From: Candidatus Latescibacterota bacterium
GTDB taxonomy: Bacteria > JAAXHH01
Reading direction: 5' to 3'
Length of the DNA stretch: 64,000 nucleotides
Assembly: GCA_022821085.1 (NCBI GenBank)
Contig: JAJEEG010000006.1
Span: forward strand, 1,819,330-1,883,329
Position 1 is the first letter of the stretch; each line of letters begins with the position of its first letter. Shown one piece after another: positions 1 to 8,462 of this stretch. Below the pieces are notes generated by a model. That model had not been told where the DNA came from, did no database searches, and saw only the letters and a program-made list of their open reading frames with translations. Made by a program: the position numbers and the translations under genes.

Positions 1-1401
1 GGCGCATTCGGCCACGACATCCCCTCCGACATCACGGTTCGCGCGTTCATCAAGCCGGAAGGCCAGCGCCTCAGCATGCTCGTGCGGGTCCCGCTCGAGG
101 CCATGCTCGACGTCACCTTTCCCCTGACCGGCCCGGGCTATCTCGACCTGTCCCGCGCCGACGAATCCCTGAGGGACGCCGCCATGCTGTGGCTCGGACA
201 GGAGGTGTCGATCTATGAAGACGGCACGCGCCTGGCCGTGCCCGAACTGGTGGCCGCCAGGGCCTCCCTGCCTTCCGATCGATCCTTTGGCGCGTACGAT
301 ACCGCGCTGGCTTCCACCCGGGGGCCGCCGCTCCCGGCCAGTACACAGATCTTCTGGCAGCAGGTGATGCTGGACGTGCTGTTCGAGTACCGGATCACCT
401 CGGACCGTTCGGAGTTTGCGATCCTCCCCGGACTCGAAAGGCTGGGAATGCGGGTCTCGACCGTGCTCCGCTTCCTGCCTGCTACGGGGGGCGAACGCCT
501 CTACCAGTATACCGGGAATCCGGGCCGTGTCGTACTCGATCCCCGCTGGCATCAGGCCGCGTATCGTTTCGTGCGGCTCGGTTTCACCCACATCCTCGAC
601 GGCATGGACCATCTCCTGTTCCTGCTGTGCCTCATCATCCCCTTTCAACGCCTGCGCGTGCTCGTGATCCTCGTTACCGCCTTTACCGTCGCGCACTCAG
701 TCACGCTGGTCGCCGCCACCCTGGGTCTGACGCCCACCGCCCTCTGGTTCGTTCCCCTCGTGGAAACGGTGATCGCCGCCTCCATCGTCTATATGGCACT
801 GGAGAACATCGTGTCCCCCGGCCTGCGCCGGCGCTGGATGGCCGTATTCGGGTTCGGACTCGTGCACGGGTTCGGTTTCGCCTACGCACTGCGGGACATG
901 CTGCCTTTCGGAGGAGATCACCTGGTAGTCTCGCTTCTGGCGTTCAACGTGGGGGTCGAGATCGGTCAGTTGCTCGTGGTTCTGGTCTGCGTCCCGGTGC
1001 TTCGAATGCTCTTCAGGTTCATACCGGGTGGGCAGATCGGGAAGACCGGGCGGATCGGGCAGGCCGGGCAGGCCGGACAATCCCGGCGGATCGGTGCGGT
1101 CATCCTCTCGGTCCTTGCGGGTCACACGGCCTGGCACTGGCTGGTGGAACGGGGCGCCGTCCTGTGGGAATTCGACGTGTTGGCCACAACGCCGGACGCC
1201 GCGCTGTACGGGGTGGCGGGACTCCTGGTACTGATGTTGATCATTGCCGCCTTAGCGGGATGGGCGCTTACCCGTCCGGGCCGTCCTGACTGGACGGATG
1301 AAACGGACCGGACGGACCGGACGGACCGGACGGTTCAGGCAGACCAGGCGGCTCGGGCAGACCAGGCGGTTCGGGCAGACGGACCGGACAGACCGGCCTA
1401 G
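1..1401 (+). CDS. HupE/UreJ-family membrane protein, 5' end outside window
   Basis: The frame is open from base 1 with no start, so the N-terminus, probably including a signal peptide, is missing; 466 residues are visible. The first ~190 visible residues look like a soluble extracytoplasmic domain, beginning AFGHDIPSDITV. The rest has about six or seven hydrophobic segments carrying the His/Asp-rich motifs THILDGMDHLLF, TAFTVAHS and LVHGFGFA. These are typical of the HupE/UreJ-like family, whose members are thought to be metal permeases or accessory membrane proteins; the substrate cannot be read from sequence. Two stretches are low-complexity: six 9-bp repeats at 1030-1083 in a loop, and 9-bp plus 18-bp repeats at 1305-1380 forming an Asp/Arg/Gln-rich C-terminal tail. 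The stop overlaps the stop of the convergent gene by 4 bp (ctag). Confidence 0.85.
   Translation, partial: GAFGHDIPSDITVRAFIKPEGQRLSMLVRVPLEAMLDVTFPLTGPGYLDLSRADESLRDAAMLWLGQEVSIYEDGTRLAVPELVAARASLPSDRSFGAYDTALASTRGPPLPASTQIFWQQVMLDVLFEYRITSDRSEFAILPGLERLGMRVSTVLRFLPATGGERLYQYTGNPGRVVLDPRWHQAAYRFVRLGFTHILDGMDHLLFLLCLIIPFQRLRVLVILVTAFTVAHSVTLVAATLGLTPTALWFVPLVETVIAASIVYMALENIVSPGLRRRWMAVFGFGLVHGFGFAYALRDMLPFGGDHLVVSLLAFNVGVEIGQLLVVLVCVPVLRMLFRFIPGGQIGKTGRIGQAGQAGQSRRIGAVILSVLAGHTAWHWLVERGAVLWEFDVLATTPDAALYGVAGLLVLMLIIAALAGWALTRPGRPDWTDETDRTDRTDRTVQADQAARADQAVRADGPDRPA
1030..1083. repeat. 9-bp minisatellite inside the HupE-like gene
   Basis: Six imperfect copies of a 9-bp unit (gggcaggcc and variants) run in frame and encode a Gly-Gln-x type repeat. 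It lies between hydrophobic segments, so it probably extends a loop without breaking the fold. Confidence 0.85.
1305..1380. repeat. 9-bp and 18-bp tandem repeats at the 3' end of the HupE-like gene
   Basis: Three exact 9-bp copies of ggaccggac (1305-1331) are followed by two copies plus a partial copy of an 18-bp unit beginning gcagaccaggcgg (1339-1380). All are in frame and encode a polar RTD/QADQA tail. The 18-bp core resembles the repeat at 7024-7068 in an unrelated gene. Confidence 0.85.
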
Positions 1402-1988
1402 CGGGCCGCTTGAATGAAAGTCTCGGACAGGGCGAACACGCAGGAGCTGCGCTCGCCGCCGAGAGTGGGCTTCCAGATATCGACCGGATAGGGTTCGCCC
1501 GGAATCATGTGACCGTTGAAATTGATCTGTGCGGTCCGGGCAAAGAACAGGCAGGAGAAGACGTCCCATCCTTCCCTGAGTCCCGGGCCGGGCGCTTCGA
1601 GCAGTTCGGGAAGCTGCAAGCCGTCCCAGCGTGCGATGACCAGGTCATCCGCCGTTTCGATCGTCCACGCGGGCGCGTCAAGTACGTTGCCGCTCCGCGT
1701 GAAAACGGCCGGCGTCACCTCCAGTTCCATGTCGTACATGCCGCCCCGGCCGCTCATCCAATGCTGAATGAACACCGCCAGTTCCGGATTGTCGGTGCAG
1801 ATCCTGTGGTACGAGGATCCATGCTCGATCAGGACATAGGCCACGGTCCCTTCGCCGGCCGAACTGTAGTGCGTATGCCAGAGGCTGACCATCGCGCAGT
1901 TCTCCCCGGCATCCGGGGGCCGCAGGTAGTTGATCCAGTGTTGTCCCGTCCAGTACAGCCTGCCCGGGTTGACGATCGGCCTGTCCAT
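1398..1988 (-). CDS. hypothetical protein, 196 aa
   Basis: I do not recognise this family. The start at 1988 (MDRPIVNPG) is chosen because GGAGGG lies about 6 bases upstream; a longer open frame upstream has low-complexity composition and no ribosome site. The protein is rich in Trp and other aromatics, has no signal peptide or membrane segment, and reads as a compact mixed alpha/beta fold, with segments such as LWHTHYSSAGEGTVAYVLIEHGSSYH and FFARTAQINFNGHMIPGEPYP-like text. The His/Tyr/Gly content would suit a small-ligand-binding or cupin-like fold, but that is only a guess. It is convergent with the HupE-like gene and overlaps its stop by 4 bp. Confidence 0.6.
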   Translation of the reverse strand: MDRPIVNPGRLYWTGQHWINYLRPPDAGENCAMVSLWHTHYSSAGEGTVAYVLIEHGSSYHRICTDNPELAVFIQHWMSGRGGMYDMELEVTPAVFTRSGNVLDAPAWTIETADDLVIARWDGLQLPELLEAPGPGLREGWDVFSCLFFARTAQINFNGHMIPGEPYPVDIWKPTLGGERSSCVFALSETFIQAAR

Positions 1989-2289
1989 CCGATCCCTCCG
2001 ATGCGTATGTCCATGGTCCGCGTAACCGGTCCGCGATCCGCGTAGCCGGCCCACGTTCGGAATCCATGTAAACTGATCCGCACGGGACTGGACGTCAAGG
2101 ACCGACTGGGAGACGGCCGGAGAGGCCTTTGCGCGCGACACTTCCTCACGGCCCTTCCTCATAAATCGCTTGCCCGGTTTCGACCCGTCCTGTACATTTT
2201 CCGCATCAGGTCTTTCTATCGGGAAGCCGCGCAACGCGGTCTGACCGGGCAAGCGGGCATTCTTTCTCTCAGTCCCGGAGTTTAGCGGC

Positions 2290-2520
2290 ATGATCGGTGA
2301 TATCGGCATGCAGGAACTGATGGTGATCTTCCTGATCGTCCTGCTCCTGTTCGGTGCGGACCGGATTCCGGCCCTGGCAAGAGGACTGGGCAAGGGCGTG
2401 CGGGAGTTCAAGCGGGTCGTGAACAATGCGAATACGGAAATCCAGCGCGCCATCGACATCGACGAGAAGGAACCACCCCCGCGAAAGCCACCGCCGACAA
2501 AGGAATTGGACCGGTCATAG
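2290..2520 (+). CDS. tatA: Sec-independent protein translocase subunit TatA
   Basis: A 76-residue protein with the TatA/TatB layout: a short N-terminus (MIGDIGMQEL), one transmembrane helix of about 15 residues (MVIFLIVLLLFGADRIP), a hinge with conserved FGA and P residues, an amphipathic helix (LARGLGKGVREFKRVV), and a charged, proline-rich tail. TatA oligomers form the passage for folded proteins with twin-arginine signals. Its length and single amphipathic helix favour TatA over the longer TatB. tatC is not adjacent but lies at 25352-26599. GGAG sits upstream of the ATG at slightly long spacing. Two proteins in the window (53055-54269 and 54307-55521) carry twin-arginine signals and are potential cargo. 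Confidence 0.93.
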   Translation: MIGDIGMQELMVIFLIVLLLFGADRIPALARGLGKGVREFKRVVNNANTEIQRAIDIDEKEPPPRKPPPTKELDRS

Positions 2521-2622
2521 GACAACGGAACAGCAGGCTTGACGAATGGGCGTGCCGGCCGGTGGACGGTGCGCCCGTTTTGCATGATCCGGAGCCCGCA
2601 GCGCATTCCACGACTACAGGAC

Positions 2623-3951
2623 ATGTCCACTGCCGCCCTTCGCAAAGACGCAAGGCGCATATTTGACGCAGCTCTTCAAGCCGTAGATCCAGCGGCGGCT
2701 ATCCGGCGCCATGTCGTACTTGAAGGGAACCTGCTGACTATCGACGGCTGCGGCTACGATCTGGAGCAGTTCGAAAACGTCTACGTCGTTGGTGCCGGCA
2801 AGGCGGGTTCCGTGATGGCCGGCGCCATGGAGTCGATACTCGGCGACCTGCTTACCGGTGGCAGAGTCAACGTGAAGTACGGTCATTCGACGCCGTTGCG
2901 GCGCGTGGAAGTGGTCGAAGCGGGCCATCCCATACCCGACGCGGCGGGTGTGGCCGGAACGGAGAAAATCGTTGAGCTTCTGGCGCCCCTCGGCGAAGGC
3001 GACCTGGTGTTCTGCCTGCTTTCAGGCGGGGGATCCGCGCTCCTGCCGTTACCTGCGGATGGGGTGACGCTACAGGAGAAGCAGGCGGTCACGGAATTAC
3101 TGCTGCAGTGCGGCGCGTCGATCAACGAGACCAACACGGTTCGCAAGCATATCTCGCGGGTGAAGGGTGGACAGTTGGCCAGGCTGGCCTCGCCCGCGCG
3201 GATGGTGAGCCTGGTCCTTTCGGATGTCATCGGGGACCCGCGCGACATCATCGCGTCGGGACCCACGGTGCCGGATGTAAGCACCTTTGCCGATTGCCGG
3301 TCTGTCATTGACAAGTACGATCTGCGCGATAGTCTGCCTGCCGCGGTGATTCGCCACCTGGATGCAGGGTCGAAGGGAACCGTACCCGATACGCCGGGGA
3401 CCGGGGATCCGGTCTTCTGTCGTACGCAGACGGTTATGGTCGCCAACAACCGGCAGGCACTCGATGCCGCCCGGATCGAGGCGAAACAGAGAGGGTACAA
3501 CCCGCTCGTGCTGTCCAGTTCGATCGACGGCGAGACCCGCGAAATCGCCCGTGTCTATGCCGCCATGGCCCGTGAGATCGAAGGGTATGGCGATCCGGTG
3601 CGGCGCCCGGCGTGCGTTATTTCAGGCGGCGAGACCACGGTCACGCTCAAGGGCGGCGGAAAGGGCGGACGGAACCAGGAATTCGTACTGGCCACCGTAT
3701 CGGGCATCGGGGGACTGGAACGGACCGTCGTGTTCAGCGCCGGAACGGACGGGACGGACGGCCCGACCGACGCCGCAGGCGCGGTGGCGGACGGACATAC
3801 GCTTGCCCGGGCCGCCGAAATGGGACTGGACGCCGGCGCCTGCATGGACCGCAGCGACGCCTATCACTTTTTTGAACCGCTGGGCGACCTCGTCGTGACG
3901 GGCCCTACCCATACCAATGTCATGGACCTGCGTCTGTTGCTCGTCGGTTGA
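2623..3951 (+). CDS. glycerate 2-kinase (MOFRL family)
   Basis: Predicted to phosphorylate D-glycerate with ATP to 2-phosphoglycerate in the cytoplasm. The 442-residue protein begins RKDARRIFDAALQAVDP, has the nucleotide-associated VVGAGKAGSVMA segment, the FCLLSGGGSALLPLP loop, VRKHISRVKGGQLA, LVLSDVIGDPRDIIASGPT, and a C-terminal MOFRL domain with CVISGGETTVTLKGGGKGGRNQE and AGTDGTDGPTDAAGA. All are hallmarks of the GckA/TtuD-type kinase, and the length fits. The frame stays open upstream to a TTG at 2539 and an ATG at 2584; I chose 2623 because the protein then begins like its relatives. A PhyH gene follows after 24 bp in the same direction, and a 2-hydroxyacid-type dehydrogenase after that, consistent with hydroxyacid metabolism. 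Confidence 0.93.
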   Translation: MSTAALRKDARRIFDAALQAVDPAAAIRRHVVLEGNLLTIDGCGYDLEQFENVYVVGAGKAGSVMAGAMESILGDLLTGGRVNVKYGHSTPLRRVEVVEAGHPIPDAAGVAGTEKIVELLAPLGEGDLVFCLLSGGGSALLPLPADGVTLQEKQAVTELLLQCGASINETNTVRKHISRVKGGQLARLASPARMVSLVLSDVIGDPRDIIASGPTVPDVSTFADCRSVIDKYDLRDSLPAAVIRHLDAGSKGTVPDTPGTGDPVFCRTQTVMVANNRQALDAARIEAKQRGYNPLVLSSSIDGETREIARVYAAMAREIEGYGDPVRRPACVISGGETTVTLKGGGKGGRNQEFVLATVSGIGGLERTVVFSAGTDGTDGPTDAAGAVADGHTLARAAEMGLDAGACMDRSDAYHFFEPLGDLVVTGPTHTNVMDLRLLLVG

Positions 3952-3975
3952 GGACGATTAAGGCTGGGAACGACC

Positions 3976-4782
3976 ATGATGACCGAAGCGCAGAGGTATT
4001 TGTTCGACCTGACCGGCTTTCTGCACCTGGAAGGCGCCCTCGAAGAAAAGGTGCTCGCCAAGGCGCTTGACGCCGCGGAACGGTATATCGAGACGCCTGC
4101 CGAAGATCTCCCGCCGGACTTCGGAAGCAGGGACGGCCGCATTTACGACAACGGATTCGCCTTCGACAAGTCACTGGAGCGGCTGGTCTTCCAGCCGAGC
4201 TACTGGCCCATCATAAAGGAGCTCACGTCCGGCAAACCCCGTTTCGTCCGGGGATCCATGCTCGTGAACCAGCCCGGCGGAGTCGTCGATGCGGGGTCGC
4301 TCCACTGTGCGCGCGAGGCCTACGGATGGCAGAGCACGCGCTACGAGTGCCGGGACGGCCGTATTTACTGCGATGATTTCGTCGTTTTTACCTATCTCAC
4401 CGACGTGAATCCCGGTGACGGCGGGCTTGTGGTCGTACCCGGGTCCCACAAGTGCAATTTCGACCGCCCCGATTCGGTCTTTGACGGAGGCGACCTGGAA
4501 GACGACGCCCCGCCCGGCACGATAAACGTCACGCCCAGGGCGGGCGACGCGGTGATCATCTCCGAGTTGCTCACGCACGGTACCCTGCGGTGGAAGCCGA
4601 CCGACCGGAAGCGTATCGTGCTCGTGCTGCGGTACGCGCCCCAGTACAGCGGCGGCGGACCGTGGACGACGGATACGCTCAAGGCCAGGCTTTCGCCCGA
4701 GACCAATGAACTGATGGCCCTGGCCTCCTTCACGGAGGTCAAGGACGTCGCCCAGAGGGAAGTGGTCACGTTAACCGTTTGA
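3976..4782 (+). CDS. phytanoyl-CoA dioxygenase (PhyH)-like protein with H-x-A in place of H-x-D
   Basis: A 268-residue member of the Fe(II)/2-oxoglutarate oxygenase fold. Visible family landmarks are LTDVNPGDGGLVVVPGSHK (residues 141-159), the distal ligand His201 in LLTHG, and the 2-oxoglutarate-binding Arg around 211-213. The proximal motif, normally H-x-D, reads His110-Cys-Ala112, so the carboxylate ligand appears absent. The distance from this His to the YLTD strand (about 32 residues) matches the spacing in the canonical paralogue at 43042 (about 29), so the His is probably the true ligand position. It lies between the glycerate kinase and the FAD/Fe-S dehydrogenase, all on the plus strand. 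The substrate is unknown. Confidence 0.85.
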   Translation: MMTEAQRYLFDLTGFLHLEGALEEKVLAKALDAAERYIETPAEDLPPDFGSRDGRIYDNGFAFDKSLERLVFQPSYWPIIKELTSGKPRFVRGSMLVNQPGGVVDAGSLHCAREAYGWQSTRYECRDGRIYCDDFVVFTYLTDVNPGDGGLVVVPGSHKCNFDRPDSVFDGGDLEDDAPPGTINVTPRAGDAVIISELLTHGTLRWKPTDRKRIVLVLRYAPQYSGGGPWTTDTLKARLSPETNELMALASFTEVKDVAQREVVTLTV

Positions 4783-4801
4783 TCCGTTCGGTTCGCCGGC
4801 G

Positions 4802-4852
4802 GCGGGACTGACCCGGCGGCGGGACTGACCCGACAGCGGGACTGACCCGGCA
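4802..4852. repeat. three tandem 17-bp repeats
   Basis: Three near-identical 17-bp units (gcgggactgacccggcg, the second ending aca and the third ending gca) fill the intergenic space before the FAD/Fe-S dehydrogenase. Seventeen is not a multiple of three, which agrees with a non-coding position. Confidence 0.9.
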
Positions 4853-4881
4853 TCGCCCGGACTGGCGCAAAGGCAAGGTAC

Positions 4882-7815
4882 ATGGACACAGCCTGGCAGG
4901 AACAGATCGGGAAAGAGATCGACTGCGCGTTCCGATTCGACGAAACGGCCAGGGTCCTGTACAGTACGGACGCCAGCATCTACGAAATCGAGCCGCTGGG
5001 CGTCGCGTATCCCGCCCACGCGGACCACGTCGCCCGCATCCTCCGTTTCGCCTACGAAAGAGGCATTTCCGTCACGCCCCGCGGCGGAGGAACCAGCCTG
5101 GGCGGCCAGGCGGTAGGCCGCAGCATCCAGGTCGACTTCTCCCGGCACATGAACCGGATCCTAGAGGTCAACGTCGAGGAGCAGTGGGCCAGGATCCAGC
5201 CCGGCGTGGTGCTCGACGAACTCAACGCCCACCTGAAACCGATGGGACTGCTCTTCGCCCCGGACGTTTCCCCGAGCAACCGGGCGAACGTCGGCGGCAT
5301 GATCGGCAACAACTCCTGCGGTTCCCATTCCATCATCTACGGGAAGACGATCGACCACGTGCTGGAACTCGACGTGGTCTTGAGCGACGGCACGCGGACG
5401 GTCTTCAAGCCGGCCGGCGACCGCGAATACGGTGAGAAGGCCGCACTCGGCGGCCTGGAGGGCCGGATCTTTCGCGAAATCCGCCGCATCGCCCACGAGA
5501 ACCGGGACGAGATCGAGGCCAGGTATCCCCGGATCATGCGGCGCGTGGGCGGATACAACCTGGACGAATTCATCGGTGACGGTCCCTTCGATCCCTGCAA
5601 GATGGTCGTCGGGTCCGAGGGCACCCTGGTCGCGGTGACCGAGGCGCGCGTCAACCTGGTGCCGCTGCCTGCTCACAAGGCCCTCGGGATTTGTCATTTC
5701 TCGGACCTGATCGAATCCATGGAAGCGACGGTCGAGGTCCTGAAGACCGATCCCTCCGCCGTGGAACTCACCGACAAGACCATACTGGACCTGGCCAAAG
5801 CCTCTCCCGCGGCCGCCCATCAGCGGGACTTCATCGAAGGCGACCCGGAAGCCATCCTCATGGTCGAGTACTACGGGGAAACGGACGGCGAGGTCACGGA
5901 CCGCCTGGACGCGCTCGAATCCCTGCTCAGGGAGAAGAACCTGGGCTATGCCTGCGTCCGCGCCACATCCCCCGCCGCCCAGTCGAACGCCTGGGCTATC
6001 CGGAAGGCGGGACTCGGGTTGCTCATGGGCATGAAAGGGGATACCAAGCCGGCGACTTTCGTGGAGGACACTGCGGTATCGCCGGAGAAGCTTCCGGACT
6101 ATATCCGCGACTTCCGCGATATCGTCCACAAGCACGGCACGGTGGCGTCCTACTACGCCCACGCCAGTGTGGGGACGATCCACATCCGGCCGCTCATCAA
6201 CCTCAAGGAAGCCGAGGGCATCGCGCGCATGCGGTCCATCGCCGAAGAAATCCGCGACCTGGTCATGGCCTACGGCGGCGCGGTCAGTTCCGAGCACGGC
6301 GACGGGCTCGTGCGGAGCGAGTGGAACGAGAAGGTTTTCGGCCCGCGGTTGTACGAGGCCTTCAAGGCGGTCAAGGCCGTGTTCGACCCGAACGGCATCA
6401 TGAATCCGGGCAAGATCATCGCAAACCAGAAGATGACGGACAACCTGCGGTTCGGTCCGGCATACCAGGCTGAGGAGATCAATACCTACTTCGATTTCTC
6501 GGGCGACGGCGGGTTCTCGCGCTCCATCGAGCTTTGCAACGGGGTCGGCGCCTGCCGCAAGAAGCTGGTGGGGACGATGTGCCCGTCCTATATCGCCACG
6601 CTCGATGAGGAGCACAGCACCCGGGGCCGCGCGAACGTGCTCCGGGCCGCCCTGTCGGGCAAGCTGGACGGCGAGGGGTTCACGAGCCGGCGGGTCTACG
6701 AAGCCCTCGACCTCTGCCTGGAATGCAAGGGCTGCAAGGGCGAGTGCCCCTCCAACGTCGACATGGCCAAAATGAAGTACGAATTCCTCGCCCACTACTA
6801 CGAGAAACACGGGCTGCCCCTGCGCAACCGCCTGTTCGGCCGTATCGAAACGCTCAATCGGCTCGGTTCCGCCTTTGCGCCGCTGAGCAACCGGATCGTG
6901 AACCATCCCTGGCATAAGCGGTTGCTGGAAAGGACGGTCGGCGTGGACAGGCGGCGGTCCCTTCCGGAGTTTGCCGAGGTATCGTTCGAACAGTGGTTCT
7001 ATCAGCGCGGCCCGGTTTCTCCCGGCGGACCAGGCAGAACAGGCGGACCAGGCGGGCCAGGCGGACCAGAGCAACCGACCGTCGTCTTCTTCCCGGACAC
7101 CTTCGTCAACTACAGCGAGCCCCACATCGGCATGGCCGCCGTGGAGGTACTCGAAAGTGCCGGTTACCGCGTGGTGCTGGCCGAACCCCGCGCCTGCTGC
7201 GGCAGGCCGCTGATCTCGAAGGGCATGCTGCGCCAGGCCCGGGCGGCCGCAGAATACAACATCGCCCAGCTTGTCCGGTACGTGGACCGCGGATGGACCA
7301 TCGTGGGCTGTGAACCCAGCTGCGTCATGACGTTTCGGGACGACTACCGCGATCTCGTGGATGACCCGCGGGCCGATCGGCTGGCAGACGGCATGCTCAT
7401 GATCGACGAGTTCCTGGCGAGGGAACACGGGGCCGGCCGCCTTTCGCTGCCGGCCAGGCCCACCGACCGGTCGATCAGTCTGCACGGACACTGTCAGCAG
7501 AAGGCCATCGCCGGCACGGGATCCACGGTGGCCGCCCTGGAACTGGTGCCCGGATACGAGGTTTCGACGTTGAATACCGGATGCTGCGGCATGGCCGGCA
7601 GCTTCGGCTACGAACGGGAGCACTACGACCTGTCCATGAAAATCGGCGAAGACCGGCTATTCCCCGCCATCCGCGCCGCCGATGAGGGGACGGAATTCGC
7701 TGCGACGGGGACCTCCTGCCGGCACCAGATCGCCGACGGCACGGGAAGGGCCGCGCGCCACCCGATCGAACTGATCAGGGAGGCCGTCGGCAACGGACGG
7801 GGTACCGACCGTTGA
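4882..7815 (+). CDS. FAD-linked / 4Fe-4S / CCG-domain D-2-hydroxyacid dehydrogenase-like protein
   Basis: A 977-residue fusion with the order of the GlcD/Dld-plus-GlcF type oxidoreductases. An FAD-binding type 4 domain (about 40-250) has TPRGGGTSLGGQAVG and NNSCGSHSIIYGKT; an FAD-oxidase C-terminal domain extends to about 530 and contains SSEHGDG; two Fe-S clusters lie near 552 (CNGVGACRK...MCPSY) and 612 (CLECKGCKGECPS); two CCG motifs follow (RACCGRPL near 771 and NTGCCGMAGSFGYE near 900). Such enzymes oxidise D-lactate, glycolate or similar 2-hydroxyacids and pass electrons to quinone or another acceptor; the exact substrate is not visible. A Gly/Pro-rich insert at about 712-731 comes from a 9-bp repeat in the linker before the first CCG domain. 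The TGA overlaps the TTG of the next gene. Confidence 0.92.
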   Translation: MDTAWQEQIGKEIDCAFRFDETARVLYSTDASIYEIEPLGVAYPAHADHVARILRFAYERGISVTPRGGGTSLGGQAVGRSIQVDFSRHMNRILEVNVEEQWARIQPGVVLDELNAHLKPMGLLFAPDVSPSNRANVGGMIGNNSCGSHSIIYGKTIDHVLELDVVLSDGTRTVFKPAGDREYGEKAALGGLEGRIFREIRRIAHENRDEIEARYPRIMRRVGGYNLDEFIGDGPFDPCKMVVGSEGTLVAVTEARVNLVPLPAHKALGICHFSDLIESMEATVEVLKTDPSAVELTDKTILDLAKASPAAAHQRDFIEGDPEAILMVEYYGETDGEVTDRLDALESLLREKNLGYACVRATSPAAQSNAWAIRKAGLGLLMGMKGDTKPATFVEDTAVSPEKLPDYIRDFRDIVHKHGTVASYYAHASVGTIHIRPLINLKEAEGIARMRSIAEEIRDLVMAYGGAVSSEHGDGLVRSEWNEKVFGPRLYEAFKAVKAVFDPNGIMNPGKIIANQKMTDNLRFGPAYQAEEINTYFDFSGDGGFSRSIELCNGVGACRKKLVGTMCPSYIATLDEEHSTRGRANVLRAALSGKLDGEGFTSRRVYEALDLCLECKGCKGECPSNVDMAKMKYEFLAHYYEKHGLPLRNRLFGRIETLNRLGSAFAPLSNRIVNHPWHKRLLERTVGVDRRRSLPEFAEVSFEQWFYQRGPVSPGGPGRTGGPGGPGGPEQPTVVFFPDTFVNYSEPHIGMAAVEVLESAGYRVVLAEPRACCGRPLISKGMLRQARAAAEYNIAQLVRYVDRGWTIVGCEPSCVMTFRDDYRDLVDDPRADRLADGMLMIDEFLAREHGAGRLSLPARPTDRSISLHGHCQQKAIAGTGSTVAALELVPGYEVSTLNTGCCGMAGSFGYEREHYDLSMKIGEDRLFPAIRAADEGTEFAATGTSCRHQIADGTGRAARHPIELIREAVGNGRGTDR
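7024..7068. repeat. in-frame 9-bp minisatellite in the FAD/Fe-S dehydrogenase
   Basis: Five copies of a 9-bp unit (ggcggacca, with one ggcagaaca and one ggcgggcca variant) encode a Gly-Gly-Pro-like repeat in the linker between the Fe-S and CCG domains. Confidence 0.9.
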
Positions 7816-8462
7816 ACCGCGCCCCCTGTTTTTCCACCTTTTCCATCGTCGCCCTGGATCCCGATACGGGGGATCTCGGCGTGGCGACCCAGTCGAAGTA
7901 TCTCGCCGTGGGATCCGTGGTTCCCTGGGCGAGATTCAACGCCGGCGCCATCGCCACGCAGGCCTGGGCCAACGCGTCCTTCGGCCCCAGGGGGCTCGAC
8001 CTGCTCGCGCAGGACACCGGCGCCATCGACACACTCGAACGCCTGATCGAATCGGATGCCGGCCGGCAGACCCGCCAGGTCGGCGTGGTGGATCTCGACG
8101 GCACGGCGGCGGCCTTCACGGGTACGGCATGCCAGGAGTGGGCGGGGCACGTGACCGGTCCGGGCTACGTCTGCCTGGGTAACATCCTCGCGGGTGAAGA
8201 GGTGGTCACCGCCATGGCGGAAGCCTTCGAGGCGCCCGGCGAGGAGGTTTTCGAGGCGAAACTGCTCGCCGTGCTCACGGCCGGGCAGGAAGCCGGCGGC
8301 GACCGGCGGGGCATGCAGTCGGCCGCCCTGCTCGTGGCGCGGGAAGGCGGGGGTTGCGGCGGCACCTCCGACTACCTCGTGGACCTTCGGGTCGACGACC
8401 ATGACGATCCCATCGAGGAACTGAAGCGCCTGTACCTGCTCCATGGAAGGCTCAATCCATGA
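7812..8462 (+). CDS. DUF1028 family protein (Ntn-hydrolase-like)
   Basis: 216 residues, recognisable by CFSTFSIVALDPDTGDLGVATQSKYLAVGSVVPWA at the N-terminus, QAWANASFGPRGLDLL, GNILAGEEVVTAMAEAFE and a C-terminal DYLVDLRVDDHDDPIEELKRL. DUF1028 proteins have an Ntn-hydrolase-like fold and sit near amidohydrolase and catabolic genes in many bacteria; their reaction is not settled. The TTG start overlaps the preceding TGA, and the TGA overlaps the ATG of the MFS gene, so all three are probably translationally coupled. A downstream start is possible but would remove the conserved N-terminal strand, whose residue after processing is likely the nucleophile. Confidence 0.85.
   Translation: MNRAPCFSTFSIVALDPDTGDLGVATQSKYLAVGSVVPWARFNAGAIATQAWANASFGPRGLDLLAQDTGAIDTLERLIESDAGRQTRQVGVVDLDGTAAAFTGTACQEWAGHVTGPGYVCLGNILAGEEVVTAMAEAFEAPGEEVFEAKLLAVLTAGQEAGGDRRGMQSAALLVAREGGGCGGTSDYLVDLRVDDHDDPIEELKRLYLLHGRLNP

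Noticed and set aside
1989-2660. Upstream extension of the 1398-1988 protein
   Set aside because: It runs over tatA on the opposite strand and lacks a ribosome site; the one at 1988 is good.
4802-4852. CRISPR array
   Set aside because: Only three contiguous units with no spacers; direct tandem repeat instead. No other array in the window shows spacer structure.
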